From NCBI GenBank assembly GCA_021737945.1, contig JAIPCX010000003.1, positions 80,421 to 144,420 of the forward strand: a stretch of 64,000 bases of DNA, read 5' to 3'. Below, piece after piece: positions 35,095 through 44,163 of the stretch (its first letter is position 1; each line of letters begins with the position of its first letter). The notes under the pieces are model-generated. The model saw only the letters and a program-made list of their open reading frames with translations. It was not told the origin of the DNA and ran no database searches. The stretch comes from Polynucleobacter sp. (GTDB taxonomy: Bacteria; Pseudomonadota; Gammaproteobacteria; Burkholderiales; Burkholderiaceae_D). A program made the translations under genes and the position numbers.

Positions 35095-35113
35095 TGTTCG
35101 TAAATCGCGAACA
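35095..35113. promoter_or_regulatory. TGTTCG-N7-CGAACA dyad upstream of the hydroquinone operon
   Basis: TGTTCG (35095-35100) and CGAACA (35108-35113) are exact inverted repeats, and the inner part fits the LysR T-N11-A rule (TCGTAAATCGCGA). The site lies about 112 nt upstream of the first structural gene. It resembles the dyad before the lysR gene. Confidence 0.5.
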
Positions 35114-35224
35114 GATCAATCGGTCTTTCCCCTCTAGTAATCACATAACTTGCTCCCTACACTCACTCGCAGTTAGTTTTTGATTTTGTGGTGTTGCAAA
35201 GAAAATAACGACAAGGAGGCAAGC

Positions 35225-35731
35225 ATGACAGTCCACTATGAGACTAAATTTGGTTCGTTGAAATCCTATGAAAAAGGTGGCGTACAAGCGATTGATGATG
35301 ATGTGCGTCATTACGCTTTTTCAAATTGCTTCGAAATTGCGAATAATTCCAAGCCTTATGAAAAAGTAGTCTTCGGCCAAAATCAGATATACGTACTCGA
35401 GACTTTACGTGCAGAGGGATCCTCACCTTGGTATACGTGTGCGCACGATGAGTTTGCGTTGGTGATGGATGGCGAAGTCGAAGTCCATTTAATCAAACTC
35501 GATGATGCCCAAGTCGTCAAAGATGCCGAGAAAGATGGCGCAGTACTCGTTGCAGGCGAACCCAAGGGACAAAAGATGGGTTGGATGAAATTAAAGCGCG
35601 GTCATCAAGGCATGCTGCCTAAAAACACGGCCTATCAATTTCGTAGCAAAGATCCTGGTGTACTGGTTTTGCAAACCTGTAAGGGTGATCTGTCCGTAGA
35701 AAAATGGGCCGACATTTGCCAGAGCGCTTAA
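35225..35731 (+). CDS. hapC: Hydroquinone 1,2-dioxygenase, small subunit
   Basis: The 168-residue (about 19 kDa) cupin-type protein corresponds in size and sequence pattern (SPWYTCAHDEFALVMDGEVEVHL, then RGHQGMLPKNTAYQFRS) to the small subunit of the two-component hydroquinone dioxygenases HapC/PnpC. ATG 35225 is fixed by AAGGAGG just upstream. Together with the next gene it forms the Fe(II) enzyme that opens hydroquinone to 4-hydroxymuconic semialdehyde. It is the first gene of the operon. The identification rests mainly on the full gene set around it. Confidence 0.85.
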   Translation: MTVHYETKFGSLKSYEKGGVQAIDDDVRHYAFSNCFEIANNSKPYEKVVFGQNQIYVLETLRAEGSSPWYTCAHDEFALVMDGEVEVHLIKLDDAQVVKDAEKDGAVLVAGEPKGQKMGWMKLKRGHQGMLPKNTAYQFRSKDPGVLVLQTCKGDLSVEKWADICQSA

Positions 35732-35760
35732 ATTAACCATCAATTACACGGGAGACTTAC

Positions 35761-36768
35761 ATGAACGCACCCGCCGATTTGGCAAAAGTTATTGCCACTG
35801 CACCTGACAAAACCATGGGCTACAAGGCTTTTACGCTGGGCTCATTTACTTTCCGCCGCGACGAATATTTTGCGCACATTAGCTGGAATACGCGCGATGG
35901 TCGGCCCTTGTCGCACACCATGGATATTGGTAATTTCTTGCGCGCTTTAATGCGTGACTGCGCGTGGGGATTTTTTTATGGCGGCGTCAACTTTGATGCA
36001 GTATTTGGCACGCTGAATCATTACAAATCAGTCGATATGTATGCGGGTGCTTTTAACGGCACCATGAAAGCCGCAGGCGTCGATTTGCTGGAAAATTTTC
36101 CGACCGAACAAATCAAAGCCACATTCGAAACCATGTTGGACGATTGGACGAATAATGGTTTCGATCCGTTTGCTGCGCCCCAAGAAACCGGAACACCGTA
36201 TGGTCGTAAGCAAGGAGACAATCGCGCAGCTATCACACGTGCACGAGAACTCGCTACGCGTTGCGTCGGTTTAAAAGGTGATTTGAATTTACGTACGGAT
36301 GAACGTGGTGCGCCTGTTAATCGTGCCTTTGCCGATGTGCCTCAAGATGCACCTGAATTACACCCTGAGCCGGGTTTTGAGGGCGAAGTCCATGCATTTA
36401 ACTTATTTGCATTCCTCTCCAGATCTCAAGTTACGTGGAATCCATCGTTCACCTCTGTCGTGAAACATAGCTATATGTGCCCAACGACTGAGGAACACAT
36501 TCTGCCGATTTTGCATGCGAATGATCGCGTTGAATGGTTCTTTCAGATGTGCGATGAAATTCATTGGGATTGCGCAGATAAAAATACCGGTAAGCCATTG
36601 GCACGCGTGATCATGAAAGCCGGCGATATGGCTGCTATGCCCGCGTACTGCCGTCATCAAGGTTACAGCCCTAAACGTTCTATGTTGCTGGTATGGGAAA
36701 ACGGTTCTCCGAGTCTCGTTTATGAGATTCAAAAAGGAGAGTCGCCAGAAGTTCCAGTTCAATTCTAA
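35761..36768 (+). CDS. hapD: Hydroquinone 1,2-dioxygenase, large subunit
   Basis: The 335-residue (about 38 kDa) protein matches the large, Fe-binding subunit HapD/PnpD. The metal site expected from the PnpCD structure (recalled as Asn258, Glu262, His303) is found here as Asn254, Glu258 and His299, within HANDRVEWF and CRHQGYSPKRS, at the same spacing. It follows the small subunit by 29 nt. The hairpin after it may set the amount of downstream message. Confidence 0.9.
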   Translation: MNAPADLAKVIATAPDKTMGYKAFTLGSFTFRRDEYFAHISWNTRDGRPLSHTMDIGNFLRALMRDCAWGFFYGGVNFDAVFGTLNHYKSVDMYAGAFNGTMKAAGVDLLENFPTEQIKATFETMLDDWTNNGFDPFAAPQETGTPYGRKQGDNRAAITRARELATRCVGLKGDLNLRTDERGAPVNRAFADVPQDAPELHPEPGFEGEVHAFNLFAFLSRSQVTWNPSFTSVVKHSYMCPTTEEHILPILHANDRVEWFFQMCDEIHWDCADKNTGKPLARVIMKAGDMAAMPAYCRHQGYSPKRSMLLVWENGSPSLVYEIQKGESPEVPVQF

Positions 36769-36780
36769 ATTGCACTCGAT

Positions 36781-36810
36781 GGAGATTGCAGCGGTTCGTC
36801 TGCAATCTCC
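36781..36810 (+). terminator. Intercistronic hairpin in the hydroquinone operon
   Basis: GGAGATTGCAG (36781-36791) pairs perfectly with CTGCAATCTCC (36800-36810). No T-run follows, so it is more likely an RNA-stability or partial-attenuation element after hapCD than a full terminator. Confidence 0.5.
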
Positions 36811-36898
36811 GTTGTGTGGTTATTAGATGGAATTCAAAAAAGTTTGTTAACACTCAACCCCAAAGGGGCGTTCAGTCGTATCGCTCCGGAGAATCAGC

Positions 36899-38422
36899 AT
36901 GACTCAAACAATCGCCAAGTCGCAGATACCTGCGGCTTTGCAGGGCGCAATTCATACGAAGCTTTTTATTGATGGCAAATTCGTCGATGCAGAATCTGGC
37001 GAAACCATGGCAACACTTAATCCGCATGACAATAGCGAGATCGCGCAGATAGCACTCGCAGGTAAAGCGGATGTTGATAAAGCCATTCAGGCAGCACAAA
37101 AAGCCTACCCTAAGTGGTCTCGACTTGCGGCAATGGATAGAGGTCGAATTCTCTTAAAACTTGCCGACTTGATTGAAGCTAACGCAGAGCAGTTAGCTAT
37201 GTTGGAATCATTAGATACCGGACATCCGATTCGTGATTCACGCATACTCGATGTGCCACGTACTGCTGTCACATATCGATATTTCGGTGGTATGGCGGAC
37301 AAATTTCAAGGCGATGTCGTACCTGTTGAAGCAGGTTTTTTAAACTATGTCACTCGTGAGCCTTTAGGTGTCGTCGGTCAGGTAGTGCCATGGAATTTTC
37401 CCTTGATGTTCACCAGTTGGAAAATGGCACCGGCACTCGCAGCGGGTAATTGCGTTGTGCTTAAACCAGCAGAGATAACTCCATTATCAAGCTTGCGCAT
37501 CGCTGAATTGATGGCTGAAGCCGGCATGCCTGAGGGCGTTGTGAATATTCTGCCTGGACTCGGACAAGTAGCCGGTCAGTACATTGCCGAGCATCCTGAG
37601 ATCGCCAAAATTGCATTCACAGGTTCAACCGCGACGGGTCGCCGTATTGTTCAGGCCTCAGCAGGTAATCTAAAAAAAGTACAACTTGAGCTAGGCGGTA
37701 AGGGCGCTAATATTGTTTTTGAAGATGCCTTTTTACCGGCGGCGATCAACGGTGCTGCTTGGGCAATTTTCCACAATCAAGGACAAGCATGTATTGCTGG
37801 TGCGCGCTTAGTTTTACATGAATCGATTGCTGACGAGTTTTTAGAAAAATTTACCGCACTCGCAAAATCGATTCGTTTGGGTAATCCGCTTGATCCGAAT
37901 ACGGAGATGGGGCCGCTCACCAGTCAACTGCATCGCGATCGTGTTTTGTCCTACGTTGATATTGCCCGTCAAGAGGGCGGTGAGGTTCTCAGTGGCGGTA
38001 AAGCACCCGGTGGTGATTTGTCGTCAGGCTGCTATGTTGAACCGACTATCGTTCGCGCAAAATCAACGCACGATCGTATCTCACAAGAAGAAGTATTCGG
38101 GCCATTTGTCACCGTTCTCACCTTCAAAACAGATGAGGAAGCCCTCGCGATTGCCAATAGTACGGAGTATGGTTTAGGCGCCGGTCTTTGGACGCGTAAT
38201 TTACAGCGTGCGCATTTAATGGCGCGTGAGATCAAGAGCGGCATGGTGTGGATCAATTGCTATAAACGCGTCAATCCTGGCTCACCGTTTGGAGGTGTGG
38301 GTCAGTCAGGTTATGGTCGTGAGATGGGTTTCGATGTTATGCGTGAATACACACAAGCTAAAAGTGTGTGGGTGAATATTGATGCACAAATCGTTCCGCA
38401 TTATCCGCGGCCAGCGAAATAA
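36899..38422 (+). CDS. Aldehyde dehydrogenase, probably 4-hydroxymuconic semialdehyde dehydrogenase
   Basis: The 507-residue NAD(P)-dependent aldehyde dehydrogenase shows the usual sites: PWNFPLMFTSWK, FTGSTATGRRI, Glu in LELGGKGANIVF and nucleophile Cys298 in NQGQACIAGARL, then EEVFGPFV. In HapCDEF/PnpCDEF pathways this step oxidises 4-hydroxymuconic semialdehyde to maleylacetate, and the flanking maleylacetate reductase supports that assignment. Only 6 nt separate it from the next gene. Confidence 0.88.
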   Translation: MTQTIAKSQIPAALQGAIHTKLFIDGKFVDAESGETMATLNPHDNSEIAQIALAGKADVDKAIQAAQKAYPKWSRLAAMDRGRILLKLADLIEANAEQLAMLESLDTGHPIRDSRILDVPRTAVTYRYFGGMADKFQGDVVPVEAGFLNYVTREPLGVVGQVVPWNFPLMFTSWKMAPALAAGNCVVLKPAEITPLSSLRIAELMAEAGMPEGVVNILPGLGQVAGQYIAEHPEIAKIAFTGSTATGRRIVQASAGNLKKVQLELGGKGANIVFEDAFLPAAINGAAWAIFHNQGQACIAGARLVLHESIADEFLEKFTALAKSIRLGNPLDPNTEMGPLTSQLHRDRVLSYVDIARQEGGEVLSGGKAPGGDLSSGCYVEPTIVRAKSTHDRISQEEVFGPFVTVLTFKTDEEALAIANSTEYGLGAGLWTRNLQRAHLMAREIKSGMVWINCYKRVNPGSPFGGVGQSGYGREMGFDVMREYTQAKSVWVNIDAQIVPHYPRPAK

Positions 38423-38428
38423 CAAACT

Positions 38429-39502
38429 ATGATCGACTTTGTCTATCAAGCTCAAGCAGCCCGTGTCATTTTTGGCGCGGGTAGCTTGCAGCATCTGGAG
38501 CGTGAGGTGCAACTATTAGGTGCTGAACGCGCCTTAGTGCTTTGCACGCCAGAACAACAAGCGATAGCTGAGCGGGTTTCGCACATGTTGGGAAGTCGAT
38601 CAGCCGGTGTTTATCCGAAAGCAGTGATGCACGTGCCGGCAGAAACAGCTGCCGCTGCAGTTCAAGAGGCCCATCGCTTAGGTGCTGATTGCGCTATTGC
38701 GATTGGTGGGGGATCAACGACGGGCTTAGGTAAAGCGATTGCACTTGAATCAGGCTTGCTGATACTTGCTATCCCTACGACCTATGCCGGTAGTGAGATG
38801 ACACCTATCTATGGCATTACAGAAAACGGGCTAAAGAAAACGGGGCGCGATCCTCGCGTATTACCGCGAACAGTCATCTATGACGCCAACTTAACCTTAT
38901 CCCTACCTGTGGGCTTGTCCGTCACGAGTGCAATGAATGCCATCGCCCATGCAGCCGAAGGTTTGTATGCCAAAGATGGCAACCCTGTTATGGATTTAAT
39001 GGCAGAGGAAGGAATCCGCGCGCTAGCCTCTGCGATCCCTTTGATAAAAACCAATCCAGCCGATGTGAATGCACGCAGTGATGCTCTCTATGGCGCATGG
39101 CTGTGTGGAACAGTGCTCGGGAATGTCGGTATGGCGTTGCATCATAAGTTATGCCACACACTAGGCGGCACCTTCAATTTGCCGCATGCAGAAGTTCATA
39201 CAGTGATACTTCCTCATGCGATTGCTTTTAATGCGGCTGCTGCACCAGGTGCAATGAAAAAAATTAGTCGTGCGTTGGGTGGTAAGCCAGCTGCTCAAGG
39301 TCTATATGAGCTCGCTAAAACAAATGGCGCGCCAGTCTCCTTGAAAGAATTGGGAATGACATCAGACGATGTAGATAAAGCAGCGCAGATCGCTAGTCAA
39401 AATCCCTATTGGAATCCCAGGCCGATTAGCGCTGATAGCGCGACTGCATTAAGAAATTTATTACAAAACGCTTGGGAAGGTGCATCACCGGTTGCGTCAT
39501 AA
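38429..39502 (+). CDS. Maleylacetate reductase
   Basis: The 357-residue iron-alcohol-dehydrogenase-family enzyme reduces maleylacetate to 3-oxoadipate with NAD(P)H. Family features: GAGSLQHLEREV near the start, GGGSTTGLGKAIAL (nucleotide binding), IPTTYAGSEMTPIYGIT, and HHKLCHTLGGTFNLPHAEVH with the metal-binding His residues. It is typical in length and sits between the semialdehyde dehydrogenase and a transporter. Both ring-cleavage routes of the operon meet at its substrate. Confidence 0.92.
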   Translation: MIDFVYQAQAARVIFGAGSLQHLEREVQLLGAERALVLCTPEQQAIAERVSHMLGSRSAGVYPKAVMHVPAETAAAAVQEAHRLGADCAIAIGGGSTTGLGKAIALESGLLILAIPTTYAGSEMTPIYGITENGLKKTGRDPRVLPRTVIYDANLTLSLPVGLSVTSAMNAIAHAAEGLYAKDGNPVMDLMAEEGIRALASAIPLIKTNPADVNARSDALYGAWLCGTVLGNVGMALHHKLCHTLGGTFNLPHAEVHTVILPHAIAFNAAAAPGAMKKISRALGGKPAAQGLYELAKTNGAPVSLKELGMTSDDVDKAAQIASQNPYWNPRPISADSATALRNLLQNAWEGASPVAS

Positions 39503-39596
39503 AGCAGGTTGGCTGTCGTTGTTTAGAAAGTTGTACTAGGTAGGCTGTTCTTAAGGGTAGTAAAAATCGCAGCATAAACAGGAGGAGACAAAAAAC

Positions 39597-40853
39597 ATGG
39601 CAATTACTAGAAGACATTTTATTCAAGGTGCGGCAGCCGCGGCGCTGTTGTCCACCACTGGCATGGCATTGGCAGCTGACACCATCAAAATCGGTTATGT
39701 GTCGCCACAAACGGGCCCTCTGGCTCCTTTTGGAGAAGCCGATAAATGGGTCATCGAGCAGATGCGCGCATCATTTAAAGATGGTGTCACAGTAGGTGGG
39801 AAAAAATATGCCGTTGAGATCTTATTGAAAGATAGCCAATCAAATCCTAATCGCGCAGGTGAAGTTGCGAATGATTTGATTTTAAAAGACAAAGTCGCTT
39901 TGATACTCACTGCAGGTACACCTGAAACAGCCAATCCAGTTAGCGATGTATGCGAACTCAATGAGCTGCCATGTATTTCTAGCGTAGTGCCTTGGCAGCC
40001 ATGGTTCTTCGGTCGTAAAGGCGATCCAGCTAAAGGTTTTAAATGGACGCATCACATTTTCTGGGGCTTAGAAGATGTCATTGAAAACTTCACTAATGGT
40101 TGGAATAGCGTTAAGACGAATAAAAAAGTCGGTGGCTTATTTCCCAATGACGGTGATGGCAATGCCTGGGGTGATAAAGAACGTGGCTTTCCAAAGCCTT
40201 TGACAACGATGGGCTATTCATTAACGGATCCGGGCCGCTTCCAAAACGGTACTCAAGATTTTTCAGCGCAGATCGCCGCTTTCAAAAAAGATGGAGTGGA
40301 AATCGTAACGGGTGTAGTCATTCCACCTGATGCAAAAACCTTCCTTACGCAAGCACGTCAACAAGGTTACAAACCGAAAGTTATTACCTTGGGTAAGGCG
40401 CTGTTGTTCCCTGGTGCGATCGAAGCCCTAGGGGAATTGGGCGATGGTTTAACGACTGAAGTGTGGTGGAGTCCTTCGCATCCATTTGCATCAAGCTTGA
40501 CGAAACAGTCGGCTAAGGATTTGGCTGGAGCATACGAAAAATCAACCGGTAAACAATGGACACAACCTATTGGTTTCGCACATGGTTTGTTTGAAGTCGC
40601 TGTTGATGCGCTTAAGCGTTCAAAATCAGCAAGTGCCGCCGATATCCGCGACGCGGTTGCAGCGACTCAGTTGAAGACAGTGGTCGGCGATGTCAAATGG
40701 GGTGGTCAGGGTCCATTCAAGAACGTCAGCAAAACTCCGCTGGTGCTGGGTCAATGGAATAAAGGTAAGACATACAAATATGAACTTACCATTGTTAACA
40801 ACAAAGCTGCCCCTGCGATTCCTGCAGGTGGAACATTGCGTTTAATGAATTAA
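39597..40853 (+). CDS. HAAT-type ABC transporter substrate-binding protein
   Basis: The 418-residue periplasmic type I binding protein has a twin-arginine-like signal (MAITRRHFIQGAAAAALL, cleavage near AMALA). It then shows IKIGYVSPQTGPLAPFGEAD and the two-lobe branched-chain-amino-acid-binding fold with KDSQSNPNRAGEVANDLI. Members of this group in aromatic operons bind phenolic or carboxylate compounds. AGGAGG precedes the ATG. It begins the five-gene importer block of the operon. Confidence 0.9.
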   Translation: MAITRRHFIQGAAAAALLSTTGMALAADTIKIGYVSPQTGPLAPFGEADKWVIEQMRASFKDGVTVGGKKYAVEILLKDSQSNPNRAGEVANDLILKDKVALILTAGTPETANPVSDVCELNELPCISSVVPWQPWFFGRKGDPAKGFKWTHHIFWGLEDVIENFTNGWNSVKTNKKVGGLFPNDGDGNAWGDKERGFPKPLTTMGYSLTDPGRFQNGTQDFSAQIAAFKKDGVEIVTGVVIPPDAKTFLTQARQQGYKPKVITLGKALLFPGAIEALGELGDGLTTEVWWSPSHPFASSLTKQSAKDLAGAYEKSTGKQWTQPIGFAHGLFEVAVDALKRSKSASAADIRDAVAATQLKTVVGDVKWGGQGPFKNVSKTPLVLGQWNKGKTYKYELTIVNNKAAPAIPAGGTLRLMN

Positions 40854-40868
40854 TATCATTCAACAGCG

Positions 40869-41588
40869 ATGACCTTGCTTACCCTCAAAAACGTCAGTAA
40901 GTCGTTTGGCGCTTTAAAAGTGACTGATGGAGTTTCTTTATCAGTCACTGAGGGCGAGGTACTTGGAATTCTCGGCCCCAATGGGGCCGGGAAGACCACC
41001 TTATTCAATCTTATTTCGGGTGATCTTAACGTTGATGCCGGTGAGATTACGTTTGATGGACTACTGATTAACAATTCCCCCCCTTTTCAGCGCTGCCGAA
41101 ATGGCATAGGTCGTTCATATCAAGTGCCTCAACCCTTTGGTGGCATGAGTGTGTTTGAAAATCTGGTTACGGCCGCTTGTTTTGGTGCGCAGGTGTCAGA
41201 AAAAGCAGCATGGCAAATTGCCTGGGACGTATTAGAACAAACGGGTTTACAAAAATTTGCGAATCAAGCAGCTGGCGGGCTTACTTTATTAAACCGTAAG
41301 CGACTTGAACTCGCGCGTGCTTTAGCAACACAACCCCGACTATTATTATTGGATGAAATTGCGGGTGGCTTGACTGAACACGAAGCGCAAGAACTAGTAG
41401 AAGAACTCAAGCGGATTAAGTTAAGCGGTATCACCATGATTTGGATTGAGCATGTGGTGCATGCCTTGCTCTCACTAGCGGATCGGTTATTGGTCATTAA
41501 TTTTGGACGAACCTTATGTGAAGGTCAGCCTGACGCTGTGATGCAAGATGCGGAAGTAAAACGCGTCTACATGGGTTTGGAAGTCTGA
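40869..41588 (+). CDS. ABC transporter ATPase, LivG-type
   Basis: The 239-residue ATPase has Walker A GPNGAGKTT (residues 36-44), a signature region AGGLTLLNRKRLELARAL, and Walker B LLLLDEIAGG (158-167) followed by IWIEHVVHAL. It powers the neighbouring HAAT permease. It lies 15 nt after the binding-protein gene and 1 nt before the second ATPase. Confidence 0.92.
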   Translation: MTLLTLKNVSKSFGALKVTDGVSLSVTEGEVLGILGPNGAGKTTLFNLISGDLNVDAGEITFDGLLINNSPPFQRCRNGIGRSYQVPQPFGGMSVFENLVTAACFGAQVSEKAAWQIAWDVLEQTGLQKFANQAAGGLTLLNRKRLELARALATQPRLLLLDEIAGGLTEHEAQELVEELKRIKLSGITMIWIEHVVHALLSLADRLLVINFGRTLCEGQPDAVMQDAEVKRVYMGLEV

Positions 41589-41589
41589 C

Positions 41590-42282
41590 ATGTTACGTGC
41601 TCAATGCATTACGGCGGCATACGGCGACGCACAGGCTTTATTTGGTATTGATTTTTCAATAAATGCTGGAGAAATAGTAGCGCTGATCGGCGCTAATGGA
41701 GCCGGCAAATCCACATTTTTAAAAACTCTCACAGGTCTACTTCCGGTTCGAAGTGGAGAGCTTGAATTTGAAGGGCAGTCGCTTCGACATTTGGATGCCG
41801 GTGATATCGTTAAATTAGGTATAGCTATGGTGCCAGAAGGCAGGCGCTTATTTCCTAGCTTGACGGTTGAAGAAAATCTTTTGATGGGTACTCTATCGGG
41901 GCGAAAGGGCTCTTGGGACCTTAGTCGTGTATTTACGCTGTTCCCGATACTGCAAGAAAAACGCTCTATGCCATCCACGTCGTTATCCGGTGGTCAACAG
42001 CAGATGGTGGCCATTGGTCGCGCTTTGATGAGTAATCCACGCCTTTTGCTGTGCGATGAAATCTCTCTTGGTTTAGCCCCAGTAGTTATTCGTGAAATTT
42101 ATGCGGCATTACCTGCCATTATGGAAGAAGGGATGTCGCTTTTGATTGTTGAGCAAGATGTGCAGCTTGCGATGCAGGCTTCATCACGTGTTGTATGTTT
42201 GCAGGAAGGTTTAGTATCACTGGAAGGTAAGTCTAGTGAATTGAGTCGTGATCAAATTAGTAAAGCCTACTTTGGTATTTAA
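41590..42282 (+). CDS. ABC transporter ATPase, LivF-type
   Basis: The 230-residue ATPase carries Walker A GANGAGKST (34-42), signature LSGGQQQM, and a Walker B LLLCDEISLGL. LivF-type partners end with LLIVEQDVQLAMQ, also seen here. It is one base from the LivG-type gene and 3 nt from the permease. Confidence 0.92.
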   Translation: MLRAQCITAAYGDAQALFGIDFSINAGEIVALIGANGAGKSTFLKTLTGLLPVRSGELEFEGQSLRHLDAGDIVKLGIAMVPEGRRLFPSLTVEENLLMGTLSGRKGSWDLSRVFTLFPILQEKRSMPSTSLSGGQQQMVAIGRALMSNPRLLLCDEISLGLAPVVIREIYAALPAIMEEGMSLLIVEQDVQLAMQASSRVVCLQEGLVSLEGKSSELSRDQISKAYFGI

Positions 42283-42285
42283 ATC

Positions 42286-43143
42286 ATGACTGAAATTATT
42301 TTGCAGGGTTTATTGCTTGGTGGCCTATATGCATTATTCGCCCTAGGACAATCATTGATGTTTGGTGTAATGAGGCTAACTAACACTGCGCAAGGTGATT
42401 TTATTATTTTAGGCGGCTTCTTTGCTATTAGTACTGTTGCGGCTACAGGTTTATCCCCGGGCTTAGGATTGTTAGTCCTTATACCTTTAGCTTTTTTAGC
42501 AGGATATGCCTTACAACGATTTGTGCTCAACTACACCTTAGGCCGTGATCCCTTGCCATCATTAGTGGTGACGTTTGGTTTGTCGATCATCATTCAAAAT
42601 TTTTTACTTGAAGTGTATTCGGCTGATCCGAAATCACTCGAGGCCGGTAGCATTGCACTCGCGAGTTTTTCGGTCAGTGATATTACCGTTGGAATACTGC
42701 CTTTGCTCACCTTTGGTATTGCGTTGCTTGCGACGATGTTGTTGCAGGCTTTATTTAGCTATACCTCGTTAGGACGATCCTTTCGCGCTGTCTCCGATGA
42801 TAGAGAAGCCGCTCAATTGATGGGTTTAAAGCCTGCGATTGTGTATGCCCAAGCAACCGGTATTGCCTTTATGTTGATTGCGCTTGCAGGTGGATTGCAA
42901 GCGATGCGTACGACGATTGCACCGGCGGATGGCCCGTTGTTGTTGCTGTTCGCATTTGAGGCAGTCATCATTGGAGGCATGGGGTCGTTCTGGGGCACGT
43001 TGGTAGGTGCGCTGCTACTAGGATTAACTCAACAGATAGGCTTTCGCCTAGATCCAGGTTGGGGTATCTGGTTTGGTCATTTAATGTTTTTAGTCGTACT
43101 CGTGATACGACCACAAGGACTTTTCCCTAAGACTCGAGGCTAG
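42286..43143 (+). CDS. ABC transporter permease, LivH-type
   Basis: The 285-residue inner-membrane protein has about eight hydrophobic segments with the opening GLLLGGLYALFALGQSLMFG, then LRLTNTAQGDF-like and the cytoplasmic coupling loop SLGRSFRAVSDDREAAQLMG. It pairs with the LivM-type permease that follows. ATG is 3 nt after the preceding stop. Confidence 0.92.
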   Translation: MTEIILQGLLLGGLYALFALGQSLMFGVMRLTNTAQGDFIILGGFFAISTVAATGLSPGLGLLVLIPLAFLAGYALQRFVLNYTLGRDPLPSLVVTFGLSIIIQNFLLEVYSADPKSLEAGSIALASFSVSDITVGILPLLTFGIALLATMLLQALFSYTSLGRSFRAVSDDREAAQLMGLKPAIVYAQATGIAFMLIALAGGLQAMRTTIAPADGPLLLLFAFEAVIIGGMGSFWGTLVGALLLGLTQQIGFRLDPGWGIWFGHLMFLVVLVIRPQGLFPKTRG

Positions 43144-43170
43144 TTTCTTTATTTTAAAGAGCCCCAATTT

Positions 43171-44163
43171 ATGCAAGCTTACGATGTAATACGTAGTAAT
43201 CACTTTTCCAAAGCCTTACCTTGGTTGACGATCGTAGTGCTGATACCAGCCATCTCGCTGCCTATGTGGGGTGAGTCGAGCTGGATGCGTGAGGTCGTCG
43301 AGATAGCCTGCTACTTTTTGTTTGCCATGATGTGGAATCTGCTTGCAGGCTATGGCGGGATGGTCAGCATAGGTCAGCAAGCCTTTTTTGGCTTTGGCGG
43401 TTACACCATGCTCATAGTAGGTAATGAGATGGGGGTGAACCCGTTTCTTGCTATTCCGCTGGCAGCGATAGTAACGACTCTCATTGCATGGCCTGTTTCG
43501 TTACTAGCCTTTAGGCTACAAGGCGGTTATTTCGCTATTGGGTCATGGGTAATCGCAGAAGTATTTCGTTTGTCATTCGCAAATTTACACTGGGTAGGAG
43601 GCGGTTCAGGTACCTCACTAACAGCGTTGCGCGATATTGAAAAAGCGACTCGAGAAAGCACTACCTATTGGATTGCACTGGCATGTATCGTCATTGCTAT
43701 CGCAGGCATTTATTTGTTTTTACGATCTAAGCGTGGTCTAGCTTTGCTTGCAATTCGCGATAATGAAAATGCGGCAGCGTCGCAAGGTATTGATGTGCAA
43801 CGATTAAAATTAGCGGTTTACTTAATTGCAGCAGGCGGTACCGGTTTAGCCGGAGCGTTGTATTTTGTTAGTAACTTACGCATCTCGCCTGACGCAGCGT
43901 TTTCAGTGAACTGGACTGCCTTTGCCATTTTTATGGTGGTGATCGGTGGGTTGGGGCGGATAGAGGGGCCTATCATTGGTGCGCTGCTATTTTGGTTCTT
44001 GAATAAATTTTTTAGTGATTATGGAACGTGGTATTTAATAGGTTTAGGTCTGATTGCTATTCTCGTTACTCTATTTTTCCGTGATGGTTTGTGGGGTGCC
44101 ATACATCGTCGTTATGGATTATCGCTTTTCCCTACACATCGATTTTTAAAGCCAAGGAATTAA
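43171..44163 (+). CDS. ABC transporter permease, LivM-type
   Basis: The 330-residue inner-membrane protein shows MMWNLLAGYGGMVSIGQQAFFG and the coupling helix SKRGLALLAIRDNENAAASQG of LivM-like permeases. It completes the importer (binding protein, two ATPases, two permeases). Its stop TAA (44161-44163) abuts the dioxygenase ATG. Confidence 0.92.
   Translation: MQAYDVIRSNHFSKALPWLTIVVLIPAISLPMWGESSWMREVVEIACYFLFAMMWNLLAGYGGMVSIGQQAFFGFGGYTMLIVGNEMGVNPFLAIPLAAIVTTLIAWPVSLLAFRLQGGYFAIGSWVIAEVFRLSFANLHWVGGGSGTSLTALRDIEKATRESTTYWIALACIVIAIAGIYLFLRSKRGLALLAIRDNENAAASQGIDVQRLKLAVYLIAAGGTGLAGALYFVSNLRISPDAAFSVNWTAFAIFMVVIGGLGRIEGPIIGALLFWFLNKFFSDYGTWYLIGLGLIAILVTLFFRDGLWGAIHRRYGLSLFPTHRFLKPRN

Noticed and set aside
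36899..38422. Betaine-aldehyde dehydrogenase as the function of the ALDH gene
   Set aside because: General ALDH similarity allows it, but flanking hydroquinone dioxygenase and maleylacetate reductase make the semialdehyde role far more likely.
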